Shown here in pieces: positions 6,689 to 14,697 of a DNA stretch of 19,248 nt. The position numbers and the translations under genes were made by a program. This DNA is from CAZOYN01 sp964584135 (lineage in GTDB: Bacteria > Patescibacteriota > Saccharimonadia > Saccharimonadales > UBA4665): NCBI GenBank assembly GCA_964584135.1, contig CAZOYN010000016.1, positions 1-19,248 of the forward strand, read 5' to 3'. The stretch's first letter is position 1; every line of letters starts with the position of its first letter. The notes under the pieces were generated by a model. The model had not been told where the DNA came from. It saw only the letters and a program-made list of their open reading frames with translations, and ran no database searches.

Positions 6689-8136
6689 AGTACGGTCGCC
6701 GGGGTATAGTGAGCGGCCTCCGGATGTCGTTCGATAATGCCCTCGACTTTATGAACGAAGCCAGCCACTTGCTGGCTAGCCAGGCCAGTCAAATCAAGCG
6801 GGCTGCCAACAGCGTTTAGTAACTTCTCTTTGGTTACCGGTAGACGTTCGTCATTACCCAGGTGGTCAAAGAGATTGTTTTCGGTTGTACCTTGTTCGCG
6901 CATTTCCAGAGCTACATCCACAGCATGCTTCTTAACGATGGCGTGGGCTTCCTCGCGGCCCATGCCAGCCTTCACGCAGGCCATGAGCACTTTTGTGGTA
7001 GTTAAGAATGGCAGGTAGCGGTGAAGCTCTTTATCAACCATGGCCGGATAGACACCCATTCTGTCAAGGACAGTCATCGTGGTTTGGAATATGCCATCTG
7101 CTGTAAAGAATGCATCCGGAAAGATGACACGACGCGCCGCCGAGCAGCTAACGTCGCCTTCATTCCATTGGCGGGTGGCTATCTCACCGGCAATGGTAAC
7201 GTGTCCGGAGAGCACAGCACTCAGGCTGGCAACGCGTTCTGACTTAGCGGCATTCATTTTGTGGGGCATGGCATTAGAGCCAACCTGACCTTCCTTAAAG
7301 CCTTCGGTTGCCAACTCTATGCCGGCCATCAAGCGGAGTGTATTTGAGAAGTTAACCGGCCCAGAAGTGGCCTGCTTAAGTGCTGTCACCACATCAAAAT
7401 CCATAGAACGCGGATAGACTTGGCCGACGCTCCCAAGTAAGCGCTCAAAGCCGAGAGCCCGAGCAATTCGGGTATCAAGCTCCGCCACCTTACTACTGTC
7501 GTCTTCAAACAAATCGAGCATATCTTGCTGGGTGCCAACTGGCCCTTTGATACCACGTAGAGCATAAGCGATTCGCAAATCGTTTATCCTGGTGTAGCCA
7601 CCTAGCAATTCTTCACCAAAATTGGCGAAACGCTTACCAAGAGTTATGGTTTGGGCGGCGACGTTGTGCGTGCGGCCAGCCATAACCAAGTCCCCGTATT
7701 CCAGTGCGCGGGTGGCAAAACGACCCAGCGTGGCGACGATACGACTCCGGATGATGTCAATGCCGCAGAGAATTTGGTATTGTTCAACGTTCTCGGTCAG
7801 ATCGCGAGAGGTCATGCCCCACTGTATGGCCTGGTGTCCAGCCAAGTCGTTGAACTCTTCGATACGCGAGTTTACATCGTGACCGCTGACTTTTTCGCGT
7901 TCGCGAATTGCGTCCAGGTTAATAACACTCTGGACTGCCTCATAATCAGCAATGGTTTGATCGGGAATATCAAGGCCAAGGTCAGCTTGGGCGCGCATAA
8001 TTTCAATCCATAGGCCACGCTCCATAAAGATTTTAGCTTCATCAGAGAAGTTAGCTACCATTTCAGGGCTAGCGTAGCGGCTCGCCAGTATATTAACCGG
8101 CGGCCTAACTTCTCCTGCAAATACAAAATTGGCCAT
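6685..8136 (-). CDS. purB: Adenylosuccinate lyase
   Basis: This cytosolic enzyme of the fumarase/aspartase superfamily splits SAICAR to AICAR plus fumarate and adenylosuccinate to AMP plus fumarate. The signature GSNAMPHKMN lies at residues 286-295. GRTHNVAAQ (154-162) holds the catalytic-region His, and MTSRDLTEN (108-116) is conserved. The C-terminal part (LPFLTTTKVLM and following) resembles the actinobacterial-type PurB. The start at 8136 is chosen because GGAGG lies 5 nt upstream, giving 483 residues; an ATG 30 bp further upstream adds ten residues that include the SD region. It lies downstream of purH and a zinc-ribbon gene, with its own -10 box. Its stop overlaps the end of the small gene on the other strand. 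Confidence 0.97.
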   Translation of the reverse strand: MANFVFAGEVRPPVNILASRYASPEMVANFSDEAKIFMERGLWIEIMRAQADLGLDIPDQTIADYEAVQSVINLDAIREREKVSGHDVNSRIEEFNDLAGHQAIQWGMTSRDLTENVEQYQILCGIDIIRSRIVATLGRFATRALEYGDLVMAGRTHNVAAQTITLGKRFANFGEELLGGYTRINDLRIAYALRGIKGPVGTQQDMLDLFEDDSSKVAELDTRIARALGFERLLGSVGQVYPRSMDFDVVTALKQATSGPVNFSNTLRLMAGIELATEGFKEGQVGSNAMPHKMNAAKSERVASLSAVLSGHVTIAGEIATRQWNEGDVSCSAARRVIFPDAFFTADGIFQTTMTVLDRMGVYPAMVDKELHRYLPFLTTTKVLMACVKAGMGREEAHAIVKKHAVDVALEMREQGTTENNLFDHLGNDERLPVTKEKLLNAVGSPLDLTGLASQQVAGFVHKVEGIIERHPEAAHYTPATVL

Positions 8137-8165
8137 CCCGACCTCCAAATTATTATTTAAATACA

Positions 8166-8171
8166 ATTATA
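8166..8171 (-). promoter_or_regulatory. -10 box for purB
   Basis: A consensus TATAAT on the minus strand lies 29 nt upstream of the purB ATG, leaving a leader of about 22 nt that holds GGAGG. No good -35 is found at 16-18 nt; that position falls in the hairpin at 8181-8230. Confidence 0.45.
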
Positions 8172-8180
8172 AATGGTATT

Positions 8181-8230
8181 TCCGGGAGGGTGAGTCTCAT
8201 CGCTGGCTGCGATGGCTCTGCCCTCCCGGA
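8181..8230. terminator. Long GC-rich hairpin between the zinc-ribbon gene and purB
   Basis: A perfect 10-bp outer stem (8181-8190 with 8221-8230, TCCGGGAGGG/CCCTCCCGGA) encloses GAG/CTC and an inner 6-bp stem CATCGC/GCGATG (8198-8203/8209-8214) with a TGGCT loop. It starts 9 bp after the zinc-ribbon stop and precedes the purB -10. No U-tract follows on either strand, so it could be a non-canonical terminator, an RNA-processing site or a pause element. Confidence 0.5.
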
Positions 8231-8239
8231 TATTGCGCC

Positions 8240-8470
8240 TCATGGCGCTGCTGGACCTTGTATGACCTCGATGTCGCGGCCGTGTCCGCAGTAAACGCAA
8301 ATCACGCTGACAACATATTGACTCAGCAACTCCTCGTCCTCGGGTGTCATATCACCATCAAGTCCTTGGTGGTGATAGTAGCGGATGGTCCGGCTGACGG
8401 TTACCGTGAACCTGGTCTTCCCCCCGCAGGCTTTGCAGCGGTAAACTTGGCCGGGTTGGAGCGGTTCCAT
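8240..8470 (-). CDS. Small zinc-ribbon protein
   Basis: A 76-residue protein with two Cys knuckles, CKACGG (residues 12-17) and CVYCGHG (58-64), separated by about 45 residues containing YYHHQGLDGDMTPEDEELL. The pattern fits a single zinc ribbon. Such proteins bind nucleic acid or act as adaptors; no specific family is recognised. The ATG is only 2 bp after the purH stop and lacks an SD, so it is probably translated by coupling to purH. Its base composition is GC-rich like purH. Confidence 0.7.
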   Translation of the reverse strand: MEPLQPGQVYRCKACGGKTRFTVTVSRTIRYYHHQGLDGDMTPEDEELLSQYVVSVICVYCGHGRDIEVIQGPAAP

Positions 8471-8472
8471 GG

Positions 8473-10062
8473 CTAGTGCCCGTAGAAGCCGCGGGCTTCC
8501 GCGTCTGGCAGTTGGACCAGCGTGATGCCAGCTGCGGAACAGAGTTCTTGCGTCTCGGCATCCCGGTTCGATCCAGTGGTCGAGAAGATGACTTTGACGC
8601 CGGCTTCGATCAGCAGCCTCGGCCCGTCGGCGAACGGGAAGAAACTGTCGGTCACGGCCACTGCACCTTGCAGATTGTGCCCATTTTCGCGAGCCTTTTG
8701 GATTGCCAACTTGCAGGTGCCAACCCGGTCTTGCTGTCCGGCACCATTACCCAAGAGCATGTTGTCGGCTACCAGAGTTGTGGTGTTGGAATTGCTAGTG
8801 GCACAAACCGCCCAAGCCGTCAGCAAGTCTTGCTGCTGCTGGTCAGTGGGCGGCGGGCCGATGATGTCCGCTTGTGACAGGTCCAGGACATGCGTGTAGT
8901 TCGGTTCGGCCAAGAAGCCGCCACGAACGTCCCGGAACAGGGCCGCCCGGTCGAGAGCGTCAGCCGGGTCGATCAACTCAGGATTGACAGCCAAGAAGTA
9001 TTGGCCGTCTTGGCGTCGCAAGAAGGGATAGGCCGCCTCTTCGATAGCAGGCGCACAAACCCCGTTGAGCAAACGCCGGCCCTGAGTGTTGTAGTGGGCC
9101 ATTATTTGGGCGATGGCTTCAGTGACGGTGAAGTTCACCATCACTATTGACCCGAAAATGGCCTGGCTGTCCCCGTCGGCCATCTTCTGGAGGGCCTCTT
9201 GCCGCGACACCGCCACACCGACACCACAGGCGTTGCCGTGTTTGACAGCCACCGCTACGCTCAGCGGATCATGCACGGCCACAAGGTGACTAACTGTTTG
9301 TAGCAGCCGGTCAACGTCCGTCCAGTTGACGAAACTGGGTTCGCGGCCGTCCACCACCCGGAAGCGTGGTACGGCTAGCGGGTCAGTATTGCCCAGCGTT
9401 TTGTACAGCGCTGCCGGTGACTGCCAACGGTTTTCACCGTAAGCGCAGTCCTGGACTTTGCTTCCCAGCAGGCCTTTGTACTGGCCGCCGCTCAGCCACT
9501 CCAAGATGGCTTGGTCGTAGGCGGCGGTGTGGGCGAAAGCCTTGACAGCCAACTCCTTGCGCGTTTCGTTCGACAGGGAGCCCTGATCCTCGAGTTCGTT
9601 GACCACCCGGTCGTAGTCGTCTGGATCAACGACAATGCCGACGTACTTGTGGTTCTTGGCCGCGCCGCGAACCATGGTCGGGCCGCCGACGTCGATCTGC
9701 TCGATGCACTCGTCGTCAGTAGCGTCGGAGGCGACCGCCGCCTGGAACGGGTAGAGGTTGACCACTACCAGATCAAACGGCGTGATGCCATGCTGCAGCA
9801 TCTCGTCCCTGTCCGACGGTTCGCCTGGCCGGCCGAGGATGGCACCGTGCACTTTGGGGTGCAAGGTGACCACACGGTGTCCCAGGATGGCGGGGTAGCC
9901 CGTCAGTTCTTCCGTGCTGACGACCTCTAGGCCAGCCTCGCGGAGCCTCTGGGCTGTACGGCCTGACGCAACCAGCTCGAAGTCCAGTTTCACCAGCCTT
10001 TCGGCCAGCTCGGCTATGCCGGTCTTGTAATAGACCGACAGTAATGCCCGTCTTTTGGTCAT
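8473..10062 (-). CDS. purH: Bifunctional AICAR transformylase/IMP cyclohydrolase
   Basis: PurH catalyses the last two steps of IMP synthesis: formylation of AICAR with 10-formyl-THF, then ring closure. The N-terminal cyclohydrolase (MGS-like) domain, about residues 1-190, has SVYYKTGI, VTLHPKVHGAILGR and VGGPTMVRGAAKNH. The transformylase domain follows with YGEN, VKHGNACGV (catalytic Lys-His pair), GNGAGQQDRV and SFFPFADGP. The start at 10062 (529 residues) is chosen for its AAGGA site about 7 nt upstream; an in-frame ATG at 10110 lies inside the dyad/leader region. The motif usually read as S(V/D)SDKTG has YY here, and several conserved blocks are variant, so it is a divergent PurH. The gene is visibly richer in G and C than its neighbours. 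Confidence 0.95.
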   Translation of the reverse strand: MTKRRALLSVYYKTGIAELAERLVKLDFELVASGRTAQRLREAGLEVVSTEELTGYPAILGHRVVTLHPKVHGAILGRPGEPSDRDEMLQHGITPFDLVVVNLYPFQAAVASDATDDECIEQIDVGGPTMVRGAAKNHKYVGIVVDPDDYDRVVNELEDQGSLSNETRKELAVKAFAHTAAYDQAILEWLSGGQYKGLLGSKVQDCAYGENRWQSPAALYKTLGNTDPLAVPRFRVVDGREPSFVNWTDVDRLLQTVSHLVAVHDPLSVAVAVKHGNACGVGVAVSRQEALQKMADGDSQAIFGSIVMVNFTVTEAIAQIMAHYNTQGRRLLNGVCAPAIEEAAYPFLRRQDGQYFLAVNPELIDPADALDRAALFRDVRGGFLAEPNYTHVLDLSQADIIGPPPTDQQQQDLLTAWAVCATSNSNTTTLVADNMLLGNGAGQQDRVGTCKLAIQKARENGHNLQGAVAVTDSFFPFADGPRLLIEAGVKVIFSTTGSNRDAETQELCSAAGITLVQLPDAEARGFYGH

Positions 10063-10085
10063 TTTAAGGTCCTTCCACCCTCGAG

Positions 10086-10102
10086 CATTGGACTGTCCAA
10101 TG
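10086..10102. promoter_or_regulatory. Perfect 17-bp dyad in the purH leader, candidate operator
   Basis: CATTGGAC and GTCCAATG are exact inverse complements around one central base. The dyad lies a few bases downstream of the predicted purH start of transcription and 24 nt before the ATG. Perfect symmetry suits a dimeric repressor; as RNA it would be a 7-bp stem with a triloop. The regulator is unknown. Confidence 0.55.
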
Positions 10103-10112
10103 TCTGACACCT

Positions 10113-10141
10113 ATTGTCTCAGGTAGTGGCAACGGTCGCAA
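10113..10141 (-). promoter_or_regulatory. Promoter for purH
   Basis: On the minus strand TTGCGA (10136-10141), 17 nt, GACAAT (10113-10118), with an extended TG. The expected start is near 10106, giving a leader of about 44 nt. Confidence 0.5.
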
Positions 10142-10170
10142 TACTATTGAAATGTTGTTGTGAAAAAGTA

Positions 10171-10198
10171 TTGACTTAAGAGGTGGCTATGATACAAT
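10171..10198 (+). promoter_or_regulatory. Upstream promoter P1 of the glucan operon
   Basis: TTGACT (10171-10176), 16-nt spacer, TACAAT (10193-10198) with an extended TG at 10190-10191. The start near 10205 gives an 80-nt leader that runs through P2 and its dyad. Confidence 0.55.
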
Positions 10199-10213
10199 TC
10201 AGGTGTAAAACGC

Positions 10214-10242
10214 TTGTGCTATAGAGGTCGAACCCCTATAAT
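10214..10242 (+). promoter_or_regulatory. Downstream promoter P2 of the glucan operon with an overlapping dyad
   Basis: TTGTGC (10214-10219), 17-nt spacer, consensus TATAAT (10237-10242). The spacer holds an interrupted inverted repeat, TATAG-a-GGT-cga-ACC-c-CTATA (10220-10240), that reaches into the -10, a good place for a repressor. The leader to the ATG is about 38 nt. Confidence 0.55.
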
Positions 10243-10286
10243 GAGCATAAGAAAAATCAAATAGTGAAAGTTTAAAAACGAGGGTA

Positions 10287-11492
10287 ATGAAAATACTGAT
10301 GCTTGGGTGGGAGTTACCTCCCCACAACAGCGGCGGGCTGGGGATTGCGTGCTACCAGCTCTGCAAAGCCCTCGCCAAAAAAGACCTCGACATTGAATTC
10401 ATCCTGCCGTACCAAGCCGAACATGGTATAGATTTTATGGATATTACCGCTGCCCATCCCCAAGGCGTCGCCCAGGTGTTACAATCGGGTATTGCTTACG
10501 ACAGTTACAAGTACGTCATGGATGACGGTTCTGAGGAGTGGTTGGACATTTACGACCAGCAACAACTGTACGAACATGCCGTGGCCCAAATTGTTGAAGA
10601 GAAACAGTTTGATATCGTCCATGCCCATGACTGGCTCACTTTTCGAGCCGCGCTCCGCGTCAAAGAGATGAAGCGCTGCCCGATTATACTGCATGTTCAC
10701 TCGGTGGAAGCTGACCGGGCTGGTAACAAGCACGGTAACCCCCTGGTGCGTGAGATTGAAGGCTTGTCGCTGCATATGGCCGACCGGGTCATAGCCGTCA
10801 GCGAGCACACTAAAAAGGCCATTATCCGCGAGTACGGCGTTCCGGCCGATAAGATAGAGGTTGTGCACAACAGTATCGAGCCGGGCGACTTGGTACCGCT
10901 GGATAGCAACAATGCCTACCACTACCTGGAGTTCATGAAGCAACTCGGTTACCGAGTGGTAGTTAATGTTGGCCGGCTGACCATCCAAAAAGGCCTGCCG
11001 AACCTGCTACGGGCTGCCCAAAAAGTGGTGGCCGTGGCGCCTAAAACCTTGTTCTTGATCGTCGGTAGCGGTGAACAGTACTACGAACTCATCGAAGAGG
11101 CCGCTGAGCTGGGTATCGGCGCCAATGTTTTCTTTACCGATTTCCAGCGCGGCAAAAACTGGCGCGACGCCTTTGCGGTCGGCGATTTGTTCGTGATGCC
11201 GTCTGTTTCCGAACCGTTTGGCCTGACACCCCTGGAGGCCATTGGCTATGGCACGCCGGCGCTGGTGACCAAACAATCGGGTATCAGCGAAGTGCTCAAG
11301 AACTGCCTCAAGGTCGATTTTTGGGACATTGATGAGATGGCCAACAAAATAGCCGCGGTCGTGCAAAACGACCCCTTACGTGACGAGTTGCTGGCCAACG
11401 CCTATCGCGAGTACGAGCGTTTTTCATGGGACAGCGTGAGTGAAAAAGTCATGCGGGTATATGAAACCCATCTGGCTGGAGCTGCCGCATGA
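10287..11492 (+). CDS. GT4-family glycosyltransferase, probable glycogen/alpha-glucan synthase
   Basis: This GT-B fold transferase probably extends an alpha-1,4-glucan from a nucleotide sugar. The N-terminal domain starts MKILMLGWELPPHNSGGLG (residues 1-19), with the Gly-rich acceptor loop, then HAHDW and VIAVSEHTK. The C-terminal nucleotide-sugar domain has NVGRLTIQKG (about 226-235), the donor-binding MPSVSEPFGLTPLEAIGYG, and GTPALVTKQSGISE. At 401 residues it is shorter than classical GlgA. The pairing with GH57 and GH15 genes suggests storage glucan; other GT4 roles are possible. A GAGGG site lies just upstream of the ATG. The stop and the GH57 start overlap as ATGA. Confidence 0.88.
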   Translation: MKILMLGWELPPHNSGGLGIACYQLCKALAKKDLDIEFILPYQAEHGIDFMDITAAHPQGVAQVLQSGIAYDSYKYVMDDGSEEWLDIYDQQQLYEHAVAQIVEEKQFDIVHAHDWLTFRAALRVKEMKRCPIILHVHSVEADRAGNKHGNPLVREIEGLSLHMADRVIAVSEHTKKAIIREYGVPADKIEVVHNSIEPGDLVPLDSNNAYHYLEFMKQLGYRVVVNVGRLTIQKGLPNLLRAAQKVVAVAPKTLFLIVGSGEQYYELIEEAAELGIGANVFFTDFQRGKNWRDAFAVGDLFVMPSVSEPFGLTPLEAIGYGTPALVTKQSGISEVLKNCLKVDFWDIDEMANKIAAVVQNDPLRDELLANAYREYERFSWDSVSEKVMRVYETHLAGAAA

Positions 11493-12190
11493 AAAAAGCC
11501 ATTGTGCTCTACCTCCACGTGCATCAGCCCTACCGCGTCCGGCACTACACCGTCTTCGACAGCGGCGTCAAGCATGATTACTTCGACGCCGAATTTGAAG
11601 ACCAGACCAGCAATGAGCGCATCCTCAAAAAAGTGGCCGAAAAATCATACTTGCCCACTAACACCCGCTTACTCAAGCTGCTCGAGGAAAATCCCGAATT
11701 TAAACTCAGCCTGTCCATTACCGGTACGGTTATTGAGCAGCTGGAAAAATGGTCGCCAGACGCCTTGCAATCATTTAAGGATCTCTGCGCGACTGGCCGC
11801 GTAGAGATCGTAGCTGAAACCTACCACCATAGCCTGGCCTTTTTCTACTCCCGGGCGGAGTTTGAGATGCAAGTCGACATGCACAAGCGCAAAGTGCAAG
11901 AAGTTTTTGGCCAAACGCCTCAGGTTTTCCGCAACACCGAGCTGAGCTACAACAACGAAGTTGCCCAGTGGGCCGACCGGGCTGGCTTTAAAGGCATCCT
12001 GGCCGAGGGCTGGGACCCAATCCTGGACTGGCGTAGCCCGGACTTTGTCTACCGGCCAATTTACACCGACAACATCCGCCTCCTAATGAAAAACTACAAG
12101 CTAAGCGACGACATCGCCTTCCGCTTTGGCGATAAGGCTTGGGTCGAGCATCCCTTAACGGCTGACAAATTCTGGCACTGTCTGTGCTAA
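11489..12190 (+). pseudogene. GH57 alpha-glucanase, N-terminal part, ended by an in-frame TAA
   Basis: GH57 enzymes hydrolyse or rearrange alpha-1,4/1,6-glucans. The open frame holds the conserved HQP motif (residues 12-14), AETYHHS (109-115) and the nucleophile Glu151 in RNTELSYNN. It breaks at codon 234 (TAA, 12188-12190), and the same frame continues at once with NNNATNF and the rest of the catalytic domain. The two codons read as Cys just before the stop (HCLC) are also odd for this motif, where HWLS-like residues are usual. The product ending here would lack the catalytic acid and be inactive. It overlaps the GT4 stop by 4 bp and was clearly part of the operon. A substitution, real or a sequencing error, is the simplest explanation. 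Confidence 0.85.
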
Positions 12191-12697
12191 AACAACAACG
12201 CCACCAACTTTAACCTGTTTATGGACTACGAGACCTTTGGCGAACATCAGTGGGACCACACCGGCATCTTTGACTTTCTGGACCACCTACCCAAAGAGTG
12301 GCTGAGGAGCGAAGACCACACCTTTATGACTGTCAGTGAAGTAATTGACAGTTTTGAGCCAGCTGACCAAATAGACGTGCCCAACACCATCACTTGGGCC
12401 GATACCGAGCGCGATTTATCAGCCTGGCTGGGCAACGCCATGCAAACCGCTTCCATCCGCTCCCTTTACGACCTCCAAGACCAGATCATTGGCACGGGCG
12501 ACTTTGCCCTAATTGATGACTGGCGGCGGTTGCAAACCTCCGACCACTTTTACTACATGTGTACTAAGTGGTTTAACGATGGCGACATCCACGCCTACTT
12601 TAGTCCCTACGATACGCCGTACGAAGCCTACATCAACTTTATGAACGCCTATCACGACCTCAAGTTCCGGCTAGCCGAAAAGGGCGTCGCTGTATAA
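12191..12697 (+). pseudogene. GH57 alpha-glucanase, C-terminal part downstream of the in-frame stop
   Basis: This is the same reading frame as the gene at 11489, starting directly after the TAA; the first ATG is at 12221. MDYETFGEHQWDHTGIFDFL carries the conserved catalytic acid Asp (codon 246 of the whole gene) and the EHQ motif. The helical tail ends near VNFMN-like helices at 12640-12690. With the first part it totals 402 codons, normal for this compact GH57 type. No SD precedes 12221, so independent translation is doubtful. GH15 begins 22 bp downstream. Confidence 0.8.
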
Positions 12698-12719
12698 TGG
12701 TAGCCAGTAAGGGTGGGCA

Positions 12720-14645
12720 ATGGGTAGACATGTAGTTTTAAGCAACGGCCAGATGTTCGTCGGCTTAGACGAAAGCGGCTTAGTGCATGACTTTTACTAC
12801 CCCTATGTTGGCCTCGAAAACCTGACAAATGCCCGTTCTAGCCAACACAAAATTGGCGTCTGGGTTGATGGCCAATTCCGCTGGACCGACGACGGCACCT
12901 GGGAAACCCAGGTCGATTTTGAGATTGACGCCCTGATCAGCAATATCAAGCTGCATAACCGCGACCTGGAGCTAACCATCCAATTACAAGATTTTATTGA
13001 CCATGAATTCAACGCCTTAATCCGACACATTACGGTCACCAACGAAGCCAGTGCTGAACGCGATATCCGCCTGTTCATGCACCAGGTCTTCCAGATCTCG
13101 CGGGCCGGGCGGGCCGACACCGCGTTGTACGTGCCCGATGACCACTACATCCTTGACTACAAAGGCCGCTACTGCTTGGTGATTGCCGGTAAGTATGGTG
13201 AGGGTGGCCCGTTCGACCAGTACGCCGTTGGCAGCTATAACATCGACGACCGGGTCGGGACCTTTTTAGACGCTGAAGATGGTGAATTATCCGGCAATGC
13301 CGTGGAACATGGCGGCGTCGATAGCGTCATTCGTTTTCAAAAACGGATCCGCGGCGGCCAGTCAGAGACCATTGATTACTGGGTGATTGCTGCCAGTAGC
13401 CAAAGCGACGCCCAAAACATTCACATTGGCTTTAAGCACCAGCCCATGGAAGAGCGCCTGCGCCACATTCGCCAGTACTGGCAGGAATGGTTAATCGGCG
13501 GTGACGTTGAAATCCCTGAGTTGCATCGCCGCAGCCTGATGCACAGCTTGTTAATTATCAAAGCCCACTGTGACGAACGCGGCTCCGTGCTAGCCAGTGG
13601 TGATTCCAGCATTTTTAACTATAGCCGGGACTACTACTGTTATTGCTGGCCGCGGGATGCCGTGTACGCGCTCTGGCCCCTCGTTCGCTTAGGCCACTTT
13701 GAAGAAACGAAGCTCTTCTTGGAATTTGCCCGCGACACCATGCACAAAGACGGCTACTTGATGCATAAATACCAGCCCGACCGCGCCGTGGGCAGTACCT
13801 GGCACCCGTTAATCCACGGTCGCAACAAAGAGCTGGCCATCCAGGAAGACGAAACAGCCAGCGTTATCTTCCTGATTGGCGAATACTATGAAGCCAGCCA
13901 GGACAGGGTGTTTGTAGAAAACCTCTACCATAGCTTCGTGGTACCTTGTGCGGCCTTTATGACGCAATATATCGATGAGCAAACCGGACTGCCGCACGCC
14001 AGCTACGACCTCTGGGAAGAAAAATTTTTGACAACCACTTATACCGTTTGCACGGTCATTGCCGGGCTCGAAACGGCGGCCAAGCTGGCTAAGTTAGTTG
14101 AGGTGCCCGATGATGCTATCCGCTGGCAGCGGGTAGCAGACAGTATCCGCGGCAACCTCGACAAACTCTACCATCCGGCTGGCTACTTCCGTAAGGGCTA
14201 CCTCCTGCAAGACAATGGCGAGCTACAATATGATGATACGCTCGACATTTCCAGCCTCTACGGGCCATACATGTTCGCCCAGTTGCCGCTGGACGACCAG
14301 CGGATGCTCAGCACCGCCAAGCTGGTTGAACAAAAAATCCTGAACACCTCGCCAATTGGCGGCGTACTGCGCTACGAAAACGACAATTACTTCTTAACCA
14401 AGCACGACTACAAGGGCAACCCCTGGCTTGTCAGCACCCTATGGTTAGCCCAGTACTATGCCACTACTAACCAAATAGATAAAGCACGGCCATTGCTGGA
14501 ATGGGCCCTAGCGCGGGAACTGCCCAGCGGGGCGCTCAGTGAGCAGTTTGACCCCGAAACTGGCACGCCGCTCGGCGTAACGCCTTTAGTATGGAGCCAC
14601 GCCGAAATCGTTAACACGCTGCTCGACTTAAGTAAAAGCTTATAA
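12720..14645 (+). CDS. GH15 glucoamylase-type glucan hydrolase
   Basis: Glucoamylases release glucose from the non-reducing ends of alpha-glucans; some members act on trehalose. The N-terminal beta-sandwich (about residues 1-260) starts MGRHVVLSNGQMFVGLDESG. The (alpha/alpha)6 barrel follows with CWPRDAVYALWPL near 306-318, YDLWEEKF near 428 (general acid Glu) and LSEQFDPETG near 604 (general base Glu). At 641 residues it is full length for the bacterial type. No signal peptide is visible, so it should act on intracellular glucan. It is the last gene of the operon, 22 bp after the GH57 frame, with only a poor SD (GGGTGGG). Confidence 0.93.
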   Translation: MGRHVVLSNGQMFVGLDESGLVHDFYYPYVGLENLTNARSSQHKIGVWVDGQFRWTDDGTWETQVDFEIDALISNIKLHNRDLELTIQLQDFIDHEFNALIRHITVTNEASAERDIRLFMHQVFQISRAGRADTALYVPDDHYILDYKGRYCLVIAGKYGEGGPFDQYAVGSYNIDDRVGTFLDAEDGELSGNAVEHGGVDSVIRFQKRIRGGQSETIDYWVIAASSQSDAQNIHIGFKHQPMEERLRHIRQYWQEWLIGGDVEIPELHRRSLMHSLLIIKAHCDERGSVLASGDSSIFNYSRDYYCYCWPRDAVYALWPLVRLGHFEETKLFLEFARDTMHKDGYLMHKYQPDRAVGSTWHPLIHGRNKELAIQEDETASVIFLIGEYYEASQDRVFVENLYHSFVVPCAAFMTQYIDEQTGLPHASYDLWEEKFLTTTYTVCTVIAGLETAAKLAKLVEVPDDAIRWQRVADSIRGNLDKLYHPAGYFRKGYLLQDNGELQYDDTLDISSLYGPYMFAQLPLDDQRMLSTAKLVEQKILNTSPIGGVLRYENDNYFLTKHDYKGNPWLVSTLWLAQYYATTNQIDKARPLLEWALARELPSGALSEQFDPETGTPLGVTPLVWSHAEIVNTLLDLSKSL

Positions 14646-14647
14646 AT

Positions 14648-14697
14648 TAGCGCGTCGTGCTGGAAGCACGCTATCTTGTCTTGCCGAAGGCGCGCTA
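14648..14697. other. Branched hairpin region between GH15 and rpmG
   Basis: TAGCGCG (14648-14654) and CGCGCTA (14691-14697) are inverse complements that enclose CGTGCT-GGA-AGCACG (14656-14670) and a small GCC-GAA-GGC hairpin. It fills the gap between the converging GH15 and rpmG genes and covers the rpmG stop codon. No U-tract is seen. It may slow or end both transcripts. Confidence 0.4.

Noticed and set aside
9511..9930. Long plus-strand open frames inside purH
   Set aside because: They are antisense to a clear purH coding frame, in GC-rich sequence that makes long shadow frames, and have no SD, promoter or family motif.
12191..12240. Paired frameshifts explaining the GH57 stop
   Set aside because: The same frame is conserved on both sides of the TAA, so no shift is needed; a substitution is simpler.
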